Shown piece after piece: positions 28,010-35,547 of a stretch of DNA of 35,547 nucleotides. Where the stretch lies: contig JAOPXD010000170.1 of assembly GCA_025965315.1 (NCBI GenBank), positions 1 through 35,547 on the forward strand, written 5' to 3'. The translations under genes and the position numbers were made by a program. The notes under the pieces were generated by a model. It saw only the letters and a list, made by a program, of their open reading frames with translations, was not told the origin of the DNA and did no database searches. The first letter of the stretch is position 1; the number at the start of each line of letters is the position of its first letter. This DNA comes from Marmoricola sp. (GTDB taxonomy: Bacteria > Actinomycetota > Actinomycetes > Propionibacteriales > Nocardioidaceae).

Positions 28010-30994
28010 CTAGTACGGCAGGACCGGAACGTCCGCCACCCCGGCTTCGTCGTAGGTGCTCTCGAAGACGACCTCACCACTCCAGCCGCACACCGTCTCG
28101 CGGTACTCCGGCGTGTGCTGGTAGTCGCTGTGCCCGCGGACCACCGGATCGGGGTCGCCGCGCTCGTACGACGGCACCTCAGGCACGGGCCGGTCGATCG
28201 GGCTGTCGTCGTCGGAGAAGACCCGGAAGCCGAGCGGGTCGGAGCGGCGGAACAGGTTCACCCAGGATCCGCCCGCGCCGGCGAGGCGCTCGCGCAGGCT
28301 CTCCGGGTACGGCGGGAAGACCGGCATCCCGCTGCCGCCACCCACGTCCGGGAAGCCGTTGCCGAGGGTGGCCGGACCTGGCGTCGGGACGTACCCGATC
28401 GCGTCCGGACCGGCGACGGCCGGGAACACCCGCCCGTACAGCGCACGGATCTGGCTGCCGTAGGTGATCACCCGGACCCGGGAGAGGTGCCTCTCGTCCA
28501 GCCGGCTGGTCATCGCGGCGACGATCAGCGACCCCTGGCTGTGCCCCGACAGGATCACGACGTTGTCCGGGTCCGCCTCGAGCGCCCACCGGGTCCGGGT
28601 GTCGAGCTCGGGCACCACCCGCTCGGCGTAGCAGGGCGGAGCCAGCGGATGTGCTGCGCGCGGCCAGAACGTGGTCAGGTCCCAGATCACTCCGACCGCC
28701 TTGCGGGCCGACTCCGAGCGCCGGATGTAGGAGCCGAGAAGCACCAGTCCCGCGGCGGCGAGCACGGTCAGGTACATCGAGAGCGTCGCCAGTCCCCGGG
28801 TCCAGCCGGCCAGGTCCCACGGAGGCTTGCCGTTGGCCGACAGCACCACGATGCCGATCGCGATCGGGGCCGTCACCGCGCCGAGGAGATCGAGGATCCG
28901 CTCGGCACGGTGCGCGAGACCGGCCCGCGACCGCGCACCCGCACAGGCGATCCGATCGGTCGCCGGGATGGCCTGGTCACTGCCCGGACCGCCGCCGAGC
29001 AGGGTTCGTCTGATGCTGCTGCCGGCGCCCCGGGCGTACACGCCGCTGGCGATCGCGAGGGCGAGGGCGACGGCGATCAGCCAGGCGAACTGGCCCAGCG
29101 GGGTCCAGACCAGGACCTGCGGCACCACGATCGCCGTCTCGATCGTGCTCTGCGGTGCCAGGGTCACCCGGCCGGAAGGATCCGCGAGCGTCACGTCGAG
29201 CTGCCCCAGGTCGAGCTGGTCGGCCTCCTCGTACGTCGCGGAGTCCGGACCGCACCGGCTCGGGACCGTCGCGCCCTGCACCTGACAGCTCTGCTCGATG
29301 GCGACCTGTCCGCCAGGCACGATCAGCGTGGTCCTCGAGCTGAGCCGGGTCACGCCGACCCGGTGGGCGACGTCGGAACCGAAGATCTCCTTGGTGAAGC
29401 GTCCCGCCGTGACCGTGCCCCGGAAGACCGTCAGCCGGTTCCCGCTCAGCCGGTAGACGGCCTTGCTGATCGTCACGTCCCCCGATGCCCGGTACTCCTT
29501 GACGACCGGGTCCGACCGGAGGTTCACGTGCGTCACCAGGTCCGCGACCGAACGGTCCGGGCCGTTGAGGTAGTTCGCCGAGGCGATCACCGCGCTCGCG
29601 GTGAAGAGCAGGCCCACCCAGGCCGCGGCAGCGAGCAGGACCGACGCCCCGGCACCGTGCCAGGCTGCCCCGGGCCTGGCTCCGCTCCACCGGTAGTGCC
29701 ACAGCTGGAGCAGCACCAGGCCCCCGATGACCAGGACCCCGGTCCCGGTCAGCACCGCCCGCTGGTGCCAGCCCTGCAGGTGGGCCAGCAGGGCGAACCC
29801 GCCACCGACGAGCACGGATGCGGCGACCACGCACGCCAGCGCCCGACCCGACATCCGTTCTCCGGTGAAGACGCTCAGGTGCAGGACGGTGAGGAGGACG
29901 AACAGCGCGATGAACCAGACGTTGTGGCCGTGGTAGTCGGTGGTCTCGTCGAGCGGCGACCGGTAGCGCAGCAGCGCCAACGACTGGACGGCGAAGAGTG
30001 CCAGGGCGGTGAACGCCAGACCCCGGGCCGCGCCGAGCGAGTTGCCCAGCCAGCCGCCCAGCCGGGACATCCCGGCCGAGGCCGTGTGCTCGAGGTCGCT
30101 GGCGTGGAAGACGCAGACCATCAGCACGCACGCAGCCAGAACCACGGATGCCAGCACGATGCAGAGCAGGATCGCTGAGGACTCGAGCATCGGAGTCATG
30201 CCGGCGAGCCGGTTGTGCCGCACGTGCGCGCCCACGAACAGGGTGATCGCCGCGACCGCAGCCGCGACGTGCAGCGCCTGGAGCCGCTGGGTGCGTTCGA
30301 CCGCGGACCACATCGAGGGCCGGGCGAAGACCGGGAGGGATCGATCGGTCGGGCCCGACGCCCGGTCCACCGGGTCCGAACCGGTCACGGCCTCGTAGCT
30401 GCTCACCGTCTGGCGGGAGAGCAGCCACAGCAGGCAGACCACGAGCATCGGGACGAGACTGGTCAGCAGCAGCCGCTCGGTCGGTGTCCGGTCAGCGAGG
30501 AAGTCGAGCTGACCGGGAAGGTGCGAGCAGCGCGGTACTCCTGCGCGGAAGCACTGCCAGCCGACCATGTCGATGAACACCACGCACGGCGTGAGCACCA
30601 TGAAGACGGTCAGCACGAGCCCGGACAGCCTGACGGCGCGAGCGCCCCAGCGCGCCCGCGCGCTGTCCTTGCCGACCTCCAACCGAGCCCAGTAAGCCAG
30701 GTTCGCCAGTGCGAACGGCAGCAGCAGCAGCCAACCCACCCGCTTGAGCCAGCCGACGGCCCCCTTCACCCCCGAGGTCAGCGATCCCCAGGAGTGCGCC
30801 TCGACGCTGACCCGGTCCGCCGATCCGTCCACGGTCCGCAGGGTCCGCAGCGGAAGCGCGACACCCTCCCTGGCCCGGTAGAAACCGGTGAGACCGTCGC
30901 CGGCGACCTGTCCGACCTCGTCGTCGGTGATCCCGAGCATCGAGGCGGGCGACGTCCCGTGAACGCCGTGGACGCGCAGTTCGAGGTAGTCCAT
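28010..30994 (-). CDS. Large membrane protein with split alpha/beta-hydrolase (lipase-like) signature, function unknown
   Basis: A 994-residue protein. The first 75 residues begin LRVHGVHGTSP (oxyanion-type HG motif at 9-13) and include EAHSWGSLTSG (65-75). About ten membrane helices follow (roughly 83-475), then a beta-rich extracytoplasmic part (~480-640) with two cysteines, then three more helices up to ~770. The C-terminal ~220 residues contain a nucleophile elbow GHSQGS with Ser819, then VRVITYGSQIRALYGRVFP, and candidate histidines near 955-960. The N- and C-terminal pieces appear to be two halves of one alpha/beta-hydrolase fold separated by the membrane part, so the enzyme would work at the cytoplasmic membrane, perhaps on lipids or polymer esters. 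Homologues are only known as uncharacterised actinobacterial membrane proteins, to my knowledge. ATG 30994 sits 24 bases after the tilS stop. Confidence 0.8.
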   Translation of the reverse strand: MDYLELRVHGVHGTSPASMLGITDDEVGQVAGDGLTGFYRAREGVALPLRTLRTVDGSADRVSVEAHSWGSLTSGVKGAVGWLKRVGWLLLLPFALANLAYWARLEVGKDSARARWGARAVRLSGLVLTVFMVLTPCVVFIDMVGWQCFRAGVPRCSHLPGQLDFLADRTPTERLLLTSLVPMLVVCLLWLLSRQTVSSYEAVTGSDPVDRASGPTDRSLPVFARPSMWSAVERTQRLQALHVAAAVAAITLFVGAHVRHNRLAGMTPMLESSAILLCIVLASVVLAACVLMVCVFHASDLEHTASAGMSRLGGWLGNSLGAARGLAFTALALFAVQSLALLRYRSPLDETTDYHGHNVWFIALFVLLTVLHLSVFTGERMSGRALACVVAASVLVGGGFALLAHLQGWHQRAVLTGTGVLVIGGLVLLQLWHYRWSGARPGAAWHGAGASVLLAAAAWVGLLFTASAVIASANYLNGPDRSVADLVTHVNLRSDPVVKEYRASGDVTISKAVYRLSGNRLTVFRGTVTAGRFTKEIFGSDVAHRVGVTRLSSRTTLIVPGGQVAIEQSCQVQGATVPSRCGPDSATYEEADQLDLGQLDVTLADPSGRVTLAPQSTIETAIVVPQVLVWTPLGQFAWLIAVALALAIASGVYARGAGSSIRRTLLGGGPGSDQAIPATDRIACAGARSRAGLAHRAERILDLLGAVTAPIAIGIVVLSANGKPPWDLAGWTRGLATLSMYLTVLAAAGLVLLGSYIRRSESARKAVGVIWDLTTFWPRAAHPLAPPCYAERVVPELDTRTRWALEADPDNVVILSGHSQGSLIVAAMTSRLDERHLSRVRVITYGSQIRALYGRVFPAVAGPDAIGYVPTPGPATLGNGFPDVGGGSGMPVFPPYPESLRERLAGAGGSWVNLFRRSDPLGFRVFSDDDSPIDRPVPEVPSYERGDPDPVVRGHSDYQHTPEYRETVCGWSGEVVFESTYDEAGVADVPVLPY

Positions 30995-31018
30995 CTGCCA
31001 GAACTAGCAGCGCGGCCG

Positions 31019-32002
31019 TCAGGGGCGCAAGGGTTCGTCCGTCCGGAACAGCAGCGAACCACCGACCGGGTACGCCGTGACGTGCCCCGGGAGCTGGATC
31101 TCCTTGCCGGTCCTGCCGACCACGGCGAGCACGGCGAGCACGTGCGCCCGGGTCAGCTCCGAGGTGATCGCCCCGGCCGCCAGGGCCGCCCGCCGGACCA
31201 CCCGGCTGGCGAGAGCCGGCGCGAGCCGGCCGATCTCGGTCGCGTCCAGCCCGCCGTCGATCCGCATCCGCTCGTACGCCGCGTCCGCCAGCGCCTCGAG
31301 CACGTCCATGTCCTCGCCCAGCTGCTCGCCGGTCCGTGCGAGCGCCTCCGCGATCCCCGGGCCGAGCTCGCTCTCGAGCAGCGGCAGTACCGTGTGCCGG
31401 ACCCGGGCGCGGGCGAACCCGGCGTCGGCGTTCTGCGGGTCGTCCCACCAGACGATGCCCTCCGCGCGGCAGGCCGCCTCGGTCTGCCGACGCGAGAGCG
31501 CCAGCATCGGACGGGCGAAGGCGACGTCGTCGAGCACGAAGCCGGCCCGCATGCCCTGCAGCGAACGGCCGCCGGAACCGCGGGCGAGCCCGAGCAGGAC
31601 GGTCTCGGCCTGGTCGTCGAGGGTGTGCCCGAGCAGCACCAGGTCGACCCGGAAGTGCTCGGCGAGCTGTCCCAGCGCGACGTACCGAGCCTCCCGGGCC
31701 CCGGCCTCGATCCCGGCCGGACCGGGATCGACGGTCACCCGGATGGTCGCGGTCTCGTGGACACCGAGCGAGGCCATCTGCACCACGACCGCATCGGCGT
31801 GCGCGGCCGACCCGGCCTGGAGACCGTGGTCGATCGTCGCCCCGATCACCGCAACACCGTCGCGCTTCGCCTCGAAGACCGTCGCCGCGAGCAGGGCGAG
31901 CGAGTCGGCTCCGCCCGAGCAGGCGACCATGACCCGACCCGACGGACCCAGCGAACGCCGTACCGCCAGCCTGGTCGCCGCCACCGCCGGGTCGAGGGTC
32001 AT
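31019..32002 (-). CDS. tilS: tRNA(Ile)-lysidine synthase
   Basis: A 327-residue N-type ATP pyrophosphatase that attaches lysine to C34 of the CAU-anticodon tRNA(Ile), essential for reading AUA. The PP-loop SGGADS is at 29-34, followed by ATIDHGLQ and LLGHTLDDQAETVLLGLARGSG, the conserved tRNA/ATP site, and by ARPML. Length fits the shorter actinobacterial type. A GAGGGG ribosome binding site lies about 9 bases before the ATG. It follows the DUF2342 gene by 13 bases, as in Mycobacterium. Confidence 0.95.
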   Translation of the reverse strand: MTLDPAVAATRLAVRRSLGPSGRVMVACSGGADSLALLAATVFEAKRDGVAVIGATIDHGLQAGSAAHADAVVVQMASLGVHETATIRVTVDPGPAGIEAGAREARYVALGQLAEHFRVDLVLLGHTLDDQAETVLLGLARGSGGRSLQGMRAGFVLDDVAFARPMLALSRRQTEAACRAEGIVWWDDPQNADAGFARARVRHTVLPLLESELGPGIAEALARTGEQLGEDMDVLEALADAAYERMRIDGGLDATEIGRLAPALASRVVRRAALAAGAITSELTRAHVLAVLAVVGRTGKEIQLPGHVTAYPVGGSLLFRTDEPLRP

Positions 32003-32015
32003 GTCGACGAGCCCC

Positions 32016-33095
32016 TCAACCGTGGACGCGCTTCAACCACGCGTCGGGGTCGTGGATCTCGGACTTGCTCGGCAGGTTGGCCGCCTCGGCCCAGACGGCG
32101 TTGAAGCCCTCCATCCCGACCGCGTCGATCGTCGCCCGGACGAACAGCGCCCCGTCCCGGTACTGGGCCATCTTCTGGTCCAGGCCGAGCAGCCGGCGCA
32201 GCAGCTTGTCCAGGGTGCCGATGCCCTTGCGCCGCTCGGTGAACCGGGTCCGGATCTGCGCGACGCTGGGAATCACCTCGGGGCCGACGTCGTCCATCAC
32301 GACGTCGGCATGGCCCTCGAGCAGGCTCATCACCCCGGTGACCCGGTCGATGACCTCCTTCTGCGCGGGCGTCGAGAACAGGTCCATCAGGCTGCCGTCG
32401 GTCTTGCCGGAGATGAGGTCGCCGACCCGGGAGAGCCCGTCGGTGAGGATCGCGGCCGGATCGGTGCTGACCTCGCCGACGATCTGGCTCATCAGGTCCT
32501 GGAGGTGGTTGCGCATCCACGGCACCGCGGTGAACTGGACCCGGTGGGTCTCCTCGTGCAGGCACACCCACAGCCGGAAGTCGTGCGGGTCCACCTCGAG
32601 CTCGCGCTCGACGTGCACGATGTTCGGCGCCACCAGCAGCAGCCGGCCGGCTGCCCCGGGTGCCTGGTGGAAGGGATCGAACTGGCCGAGGACCTTGCTG
32701 CCCAGGAAGCCGAGCATCAGCCCGAGCTCGGCGCCGGTGATCCGGGAGCCGATCGCCTCGGCCAGGCCGGAGGGCGCGCCCTTCTTCTCCTGGAGCTTGT
32801 CCACGATCGGGGCGATCACGGTCGCGAACCCGTCGGCGTTCGCCTGGATCCAGCCCGCCCTGTCGACGACCAGCACCGGCGCCGTGCGCGCCTCGGTCAC
32901 CAGGCCGGTGAACTCGCGGACCAGCGGTGTCGAGGTCTCGGCGCCGGCGCGCAGCTCGGCAACGGCTTCACCGGCCTCGGCACGGCTCACCGTCGGTCCG
33001 TCGCCGGCGATCCGCGACCCCACGCGGACGGCGAGATCCCAGTCGATCATCGGGGATCTCGCCACGGTCACGGGGGTCGCGCCTAGTCCAGCCAT
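32016..33095 (-). CDS. DUF2342 zinc-dependent metalloprotease-like protein
   Basis: A 359-residue protein of the actinobacterial DUF2342 family (often labelled coenzyme F420 biosynthesis-associated protein or zinc-dependent metalloprotease). The zinc motif HEETH is at 180-184, preceded by WVCL, and LLEGHADVVMDDVG about 95 residues on supplies a likely third ligand. The family's substrate is unknown. Its order dacB-DUF2342-tilS is the same as Rv3627c-Rv3625c of M. tuberculosis. ATG 33095 lies 9 bases after the dacB stop; no Shine-Dalgarno, but a TAGGGT box overlaps the dacB TAG stop. Confidence 0.92.
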   Translation of the reverse strand: MAGLGATPVTVARSPMIDWDLAVRVGSRIAGDGPTVSRAEAGEAVAELRAGAETSTPLVREFTGLVTEARTAPVLVVDRAGWIQANADGFATVIAPIVDKLQEKKGAPSGLAEAIGSRITGAELGLMLGFLGSKVLGQFDPFHQAPGAAGRLLLVAPNIVHVERELEVDPHDFRLWVCLHEETHRVQFTAVPWMRNHLQDLMSQIVGEVSTDPAAILTDGLSRVGDLISGKTDGSLMDLFSTPAQKEVIDRVTGVMSLLEGHADVVMDDVGPEVIPSVAQIRTRFTERRKGIGTLDKLLRRLLGLDQKMAQYRDGALFVRATIDAVGMEGFNAVWAEAANLPSKSEIHDPDAWLKRVHG

Positions 33096-33101
33096 GACAA
33101 G

Positions 33102-33107
33102 ACCCTA
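33102..33107 (-). promoter_or_regulatory. Possible -10 box for leaderless expression of the DUF2342 gene
   Basis: TAGGGT on the minus strand, six bases before the ATG and overlapping the dacB stop codon. The place suits a TAnnnT -10 element with transcription starting at the ATG itself. Pattern only; no convincing -35. Confidence 0.25.
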
Positions 33108-34577
33108 CGAGGCACGTGCGCAGCCGCACGCACCCAGTGCGCCCGCCATCAGGTCGAGGTCGTGCTGGGCGATGAAGTCGTCCGCCCCTCCGACGCGGTC
33201 GGCGACCATCACGAACAGCATCTGGCTGCCGTCCGGGGCGGTGGCGAGCCCGGCCAGGGCGTGCACCCCGGTCAGGGTCCCGGTCTTCGCCCGGACCCGG
33301 CCGCGCGCCTGCGGCGGCCCGGAGTCGAAGCGGTACTGCAACGACCCGGTGAACCCCGCCACCGGGAGCCCGGTGATCACCTCGCGCAGCTGCGGGTGGG
33401 CGGACGAGGTCACGACCCCGAGGACGTCGAGCAGGGTCAGCGGGTCGAGCCGGTCGTCGCGGGACAGGCCGCTGCCGTCGTACTGGTGGGCACCGGCGGT
33501 GTGCACCCCGAGCCGGGCAAGCACCTTCTGCACCGCAGCCGTCCCGCCGACGAACGACGGGTCGTGGTCGACGGCCGCACCCACGTGCCGGGCCAGCACC
33601 TCGGCGGCGTTGTTGTCGCTCAGCGCCAGCGTCTGCTGGACGATCTCGCCCACCGGCGAGCTCTCGACCGCGGCGAGGCGGGGATCGGCCGCGGGCGCCT
33701 TCTCCGGGACGGGTGCGCCCCGGACAGCGATCCCGGCCGTGCGCAGCGCGGCCGCGAAATCGTCCCCTGCGGCCTGCGCCGGGTCGGCCACGTAGCCGCC
33801 GTGCGCGTCGCGGCCCTCGTTGGCCCAGAGCGCAGTGATCGGCGGTACGACGTCCTCGCTCAGGTACGTCGCCGGCCAGTGCGGGTTCACCGCAGGCCCG
33901 GTGAAGAGGCTGGCGTCGTAGGCCAGGTGCACGGTCCTGATCCCCTTGGTGCGGAGGCTCGCCGCAGTCCTGGCGGCCAGGGTCGCCAGGTCGGCACGGG
34001 CCGGGTACTGCCGCTTCGCTGCGGCCTTGCTGATCATCAGGAACGGGTCTCCGCCGCCGACCAGGACGATCCGGTTGCCGGCACCGACCACCGTGGTCGT
34101 GAAGCGGGACATCGGCCCCAGGGTCTGGAGCGCCGCCGTGGTGGTGAGCAGCTTCATCGTCGAGGCCGGCGTCACCGTGCCGGTGCCGTGCCGGTAGACG
34201 ACCGCACCGGTGCTGAGGTCGCTGACCCGGATCTCGAGGTGCTTGCCCAGTCGCGGGTCCCCGACGTACGGCGCCAGCGCAGCCCGTACGGCGGCAGGGT
34301 CGACCGCGACCCCGGCAGCCGGGCGCGCGATCGCCGGCGCCACCGGTCCCACCGGGAGATCGACACCGGCGACGACCCTCGCCGGACCGTCGTTGACCCC
34401 GGGAGCGAGGTTGGTGGTCAGCCCGAACCAGCGGTGACCGAGGTCGAACTGGGCGTTGGCCGCGGCCACCAGGAGCACCACCGCGATCACCAGCTCCGGC
34501 AACCACGAGACCAGTCCGGAGCGACCTCGGGAACGGCCGGACGGACGGTCGGCGTGGCGTTGCTCACGCAGCGCCAT
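33105..34577 (-). CDS. dacB: D-alanyl-D-alanine carboxypeptidase/endopeptidase (PBP4 family)
   Basis: A 490-residue penicillin-binding protein of the S13/PBP4 type that trims peptidoglycan stem peptides or cross-links. All three active-site motifs are present: STMK with Ser139/Lys142, SDN at 320-322 and KTG at 431-433. A single membrane segment near 28-41 anchors or exports it; no lipobox is seen, and the insertion between SxxK and SxN matches the family. The chosen ATG at 34575-34577 has a strong GGAGG 8 bases upstream; an in-frame ATG at 34608-34610 would add 11 residues and has no ribosome binding site, though a promoter-like TAGTCT 8 bases above it would suit a leaderless start. First gene of the dacB-DUF2342-tilS unit, divergent from ppa. 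Confidence 0.94.
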   Translation of the reverse strand: MALREQRHADRPSGRSRGRSGLVSWLPELVIAVVLLVAAANAQFDLGHRWFGLTTNLAPGVNDGPARVVAGVDLPVGPVAPAIARPAAGVAVDPAAVRAALAPYVGDPRLGKHLEIRVSDLSTGAVVYRHGTGTVTPASTMKLLTTTAALQTLGPMSRFTTTVVGAGNRIVLVGGGDPFLMISKAAAKRQYPARADLATLAARTAASLRTKGIRTVHLAYDASLFTGPAVNPHWPATYLSEDVVPPITALWANEGRDAHGGYVADPAQAAGDDFAAALRTAGIAVRGAPVPEKAPAADPRLAAVESSPVGEIVQQTLALSDNNAAEVLARHVGAAVDHDPSFVGGTAAVQKVLARLGVHTAGAHQYDGSGLSRDDRLDPLTLLDVLGVVTSSAHPQLREVITGLPVAGFTGSLQYRFDSGPPQARGRVRAKTGTLTGVHALAGLATAPDGSQMLFVMVADRVGGADDFIAQHDLDLMAGALGACGCARAS

Positions 34578-34585
34578 ATTTCGTC

Positions 34586-34590
34586 CCTCC
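34586..34590 (-). promoter_or_regulatory. Ribosome binding site supporting the downstream dacB start
   Basis: GGAGG on the minus strand, 8 bases from ATG 34577; it makes this start better than the ATG at 34610. Confidence 0.7.
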
Positions 34591-34618
34591 GGTTCGTCGT
34601 TCACGGGCATTGTGCGGG

Positions 34619-34650
34619 AGACTAACCGGGTTCGCTGTCGCGCCGGTCAA
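34619..34650 (-). promoter_or_regulatory. Putative dacB promoter
   Basis: On the minus strand TTGACC (34645-34650) and TAGTCT (34619-34624) match the -35 and -10 patterns, but the 20-base spacing is long. Predicted transcription would begin at or just before the upstream ATG 34610. Confidence 0.35.
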
Positions 34651-34709
34651 CACCCTGGCGCCCGCGGGCCCCTCATCTGACCCAAAGCTTGCACGCGGAA
34701 GGAAACGCT

Positions 34710-35240
34710 GTGGAATTCGACGTACTCGTGGAGATCCCCAAGGGCTCACGGAACAAGTACGAGGTCGACCACGAGACCGGTCGCATCCGGCTCGACCGGA
34801 TGCTGTTCACCTCGACGGCGTACCCCGAGGACTACGGCTACATCGAGAACACCCTCGGCCTGGACGGCGACCCGCTGGACGCGCTCGTGATCCTGCAGGC
34901 GCCGACCTTCCCGGGCTGCCTGATCAAGTGCCGCGCGATCGGCATGTTCCGGATGACGGATGAGAAGGGCGGCGATGACAAGTTGCTCTGCGTCCCGGCC
35001 AACGATCCCCGCCTGGAACACCTGCGCGACATCCACCACGTGCCCGAGTTCGACCGGCTCGAGATCCAGCACTTCTTCGAGGTCTACAAGGACCTGGAGC
35101 CGGGCAAGAGCGTCGAAGGCGCCAACTGGGTGGGCCGCGGCGACGCCGAGACGGAGATTCGTATCTCCTTCGGCCGGGAGACCAAGCGGCTGGCCGCAGA
35201 GGCCGAAGCTGCCGCCAAGGGCGAGACGCTCGCCCACTGA
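34710..35240 (+). CDS. ppa: Inorganic pyrophosphatase (family I)
   Basis: A 176-residue soluble enzyme hydrolysing pyrophosphate, driving biosynthetic reactions such as nucleotide-sugar and CDP-polyol formation. The N-terminus [20 protein letters not shown] is typical of actinobacterial Ppa, and the metal-binding signature DGDPLD is at 52-57 with [10 protein letters not shown] before it. The GTG at 34710 is preferred: AAGGA lies 6 bases upstream and the family starts here; a TTG seven codons earlier would precede that site. A strong hairpin terminator follows. Confidence 0.96.
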   Translation: MEFDVLVEIPKGSRNKYEVDHETGRIRLDRMLFTSTAYPEDYGYIENTLGLDGDPLDALVILQAPTFPGCLIKCRAIGMFRMTDEKGGDDKLLCVPANDPRLEHLRDIHHVPEFDRLEIQHFFEVYKDLEPGKSVEGANWVGRGDAETEIRISFGRETKRLAAEAEAAAKGETLAH

Positions 35241-35286
35241 CGCGAAGTCAGCAGCCCACGTCGGCTAGCGCGACTACCAGGACAAC

Positions 35287-35323
35287 ACTGCGCCCGGCCT
35301 ACCCAGGCCGGACGCAGTTCTTT
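35287..35323 (+). terminator. Rho-independent terminator after ppa
   Basis: A hairpin with arms 35287-35300 and 35305-35318 (13 of 14 pairs, one C-A mismatch) and a 4-base ACCC loop, followed by TCTTT. It lies 46 bases after the ppa stop and 65 bases from the end of the convergent partial gene. The T-rich side is on the plus strand, so it mainly serves ppa. Confidence 0.85.
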
Positions 35324-35387
35324 GTCCACTCGCAGTGCGTCGGACAGCACGCGTCGGTCGACCGGCTTCGGCCACCGTCCGGCCGGA

Positions 35388-35547
35388 CTACCAGCGGGAA
35401 CCGCGCTGCACCTCGCGCAGCTTCGGCCGCACGTCCAGCACGTAGACCAGGTCGCCGATGAGTGCGGCGAGCCACAGCAGACTGAGTGCGCCGAACGCGC
35501 CGTGGAACAGCAGTCCCAACACGGTGACCACCGCACACGCAGCAGTG
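35388..35547 (-). CDS. Small membrane protein, C-terminal part only (probably DUF2516)
   Basis: The last 52 residues of a gene entering from the right. It shows a hydrophobic helix pair followed by DLVYVLDVRPKLREVQRG and a stop. A membrane helix ending in YxLDVRPxxRE is characteristic, as I recall, of the ~100-residue actinobacterial DUF2516 family, of unknown function. The frame is open to the window edge; overlapping longer frames on the same strand are shadows. Confidence 0.6.
   Translation of the reverse strand, partial: TAACAVVTVLGLLFHGAFGALSLLWLAALIGDLVYVLDVRPKLREVQRGSRW

Noticed and set aside
28115..30178. 687-residue open frame on the plus strand
   Set aside because: Antisense of the 994-residue membrane protein; composition is that of a shadow frame.

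Overview
The window is G+C-rich throughout and has the codon habits, tight gene packing, GTG starts and ATGA/GTGA stop-start overlaps of an actinobacterium. The right half carries ftsH-folE-folP-folB-folK-DUF3180 and hpt / tilS / DUF2342 metalloprotease / dacB / ppa. These are the same blocks, in the same relative order, as in Mycobacterium (Rv3610c-Rv3605c and Rv3624c-Rv3628). A member of the Nocardioidaceae or a relative is a reasonable guess, but that is inference. No tRNA, rRNA, CRISPR array, IS element or phage gene was found. No gene-free stretch exceeds 300 bases.

Left part (1-20642): a surface-glycopolymer locus. It holds the start of an AMP-forming ligase running off the left edge, a PIG-V-like membrane mannosyltransferase, two tandem membrane O-acyltransferases with SGNH domains (acyltransferase-3/OafA type), a sulfotransferase, and a fused cytidylyltransferase/short-chain dehydrogenase of the CDP-ribitol synthase (Bcs1) type. 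It also holds four large proteins pairing a GT2 glycosyltransferase-like domain with a TagF-like polyol-phosphate transferase domain. Together they look able to make CDP-ribitol, assemble a glycosylated poly(polyol phosphate) chain of the teichoic-acid kind, and decorate it with acyl and perhaps sulfate groups. No export ABC transporter, TagO/TagA-type initiator or CDP-glycerol synthase is visible, so the locus probably continues to the left.

Most striking are two neighbouring fusions that overlap tail to tail by 4 bp. The gene at 14533-17628 has an intact GT2 active-site motif, but both TagF catalytic-histidine positions are substituted. The gene at 17625-20642 keeps both histidines but has lost the GT2 metal-binding and nucleotide-binding motifs. 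They look like complementary half-active copies of one bifunctional enzyme.

Middle part (20644-26902): a compact minus-strand run, hpt, ftsH, folE, folP, folB, folK, DUF3180 and a two-helix coiled-coil membrane protein. It leads with a 1-nt gap into the 17625-20642 transferase, so the cell-wall gene may be the tail of the folate operon.

Right part (26966-35547): a luciferase-like flavin oxidoreductase and a 994-residue membrane protein with a split alpha/beta-hydrolase signature sit between hpt and tilS. Then come tilS, a DUF2342 zinc metalloprotease, a PBP4-type carboxypeptidase (dacB) and the divergent pyrophosphatase ppa with a clear terminator. The C-terminus of a small membrane protein lies at the right edge.
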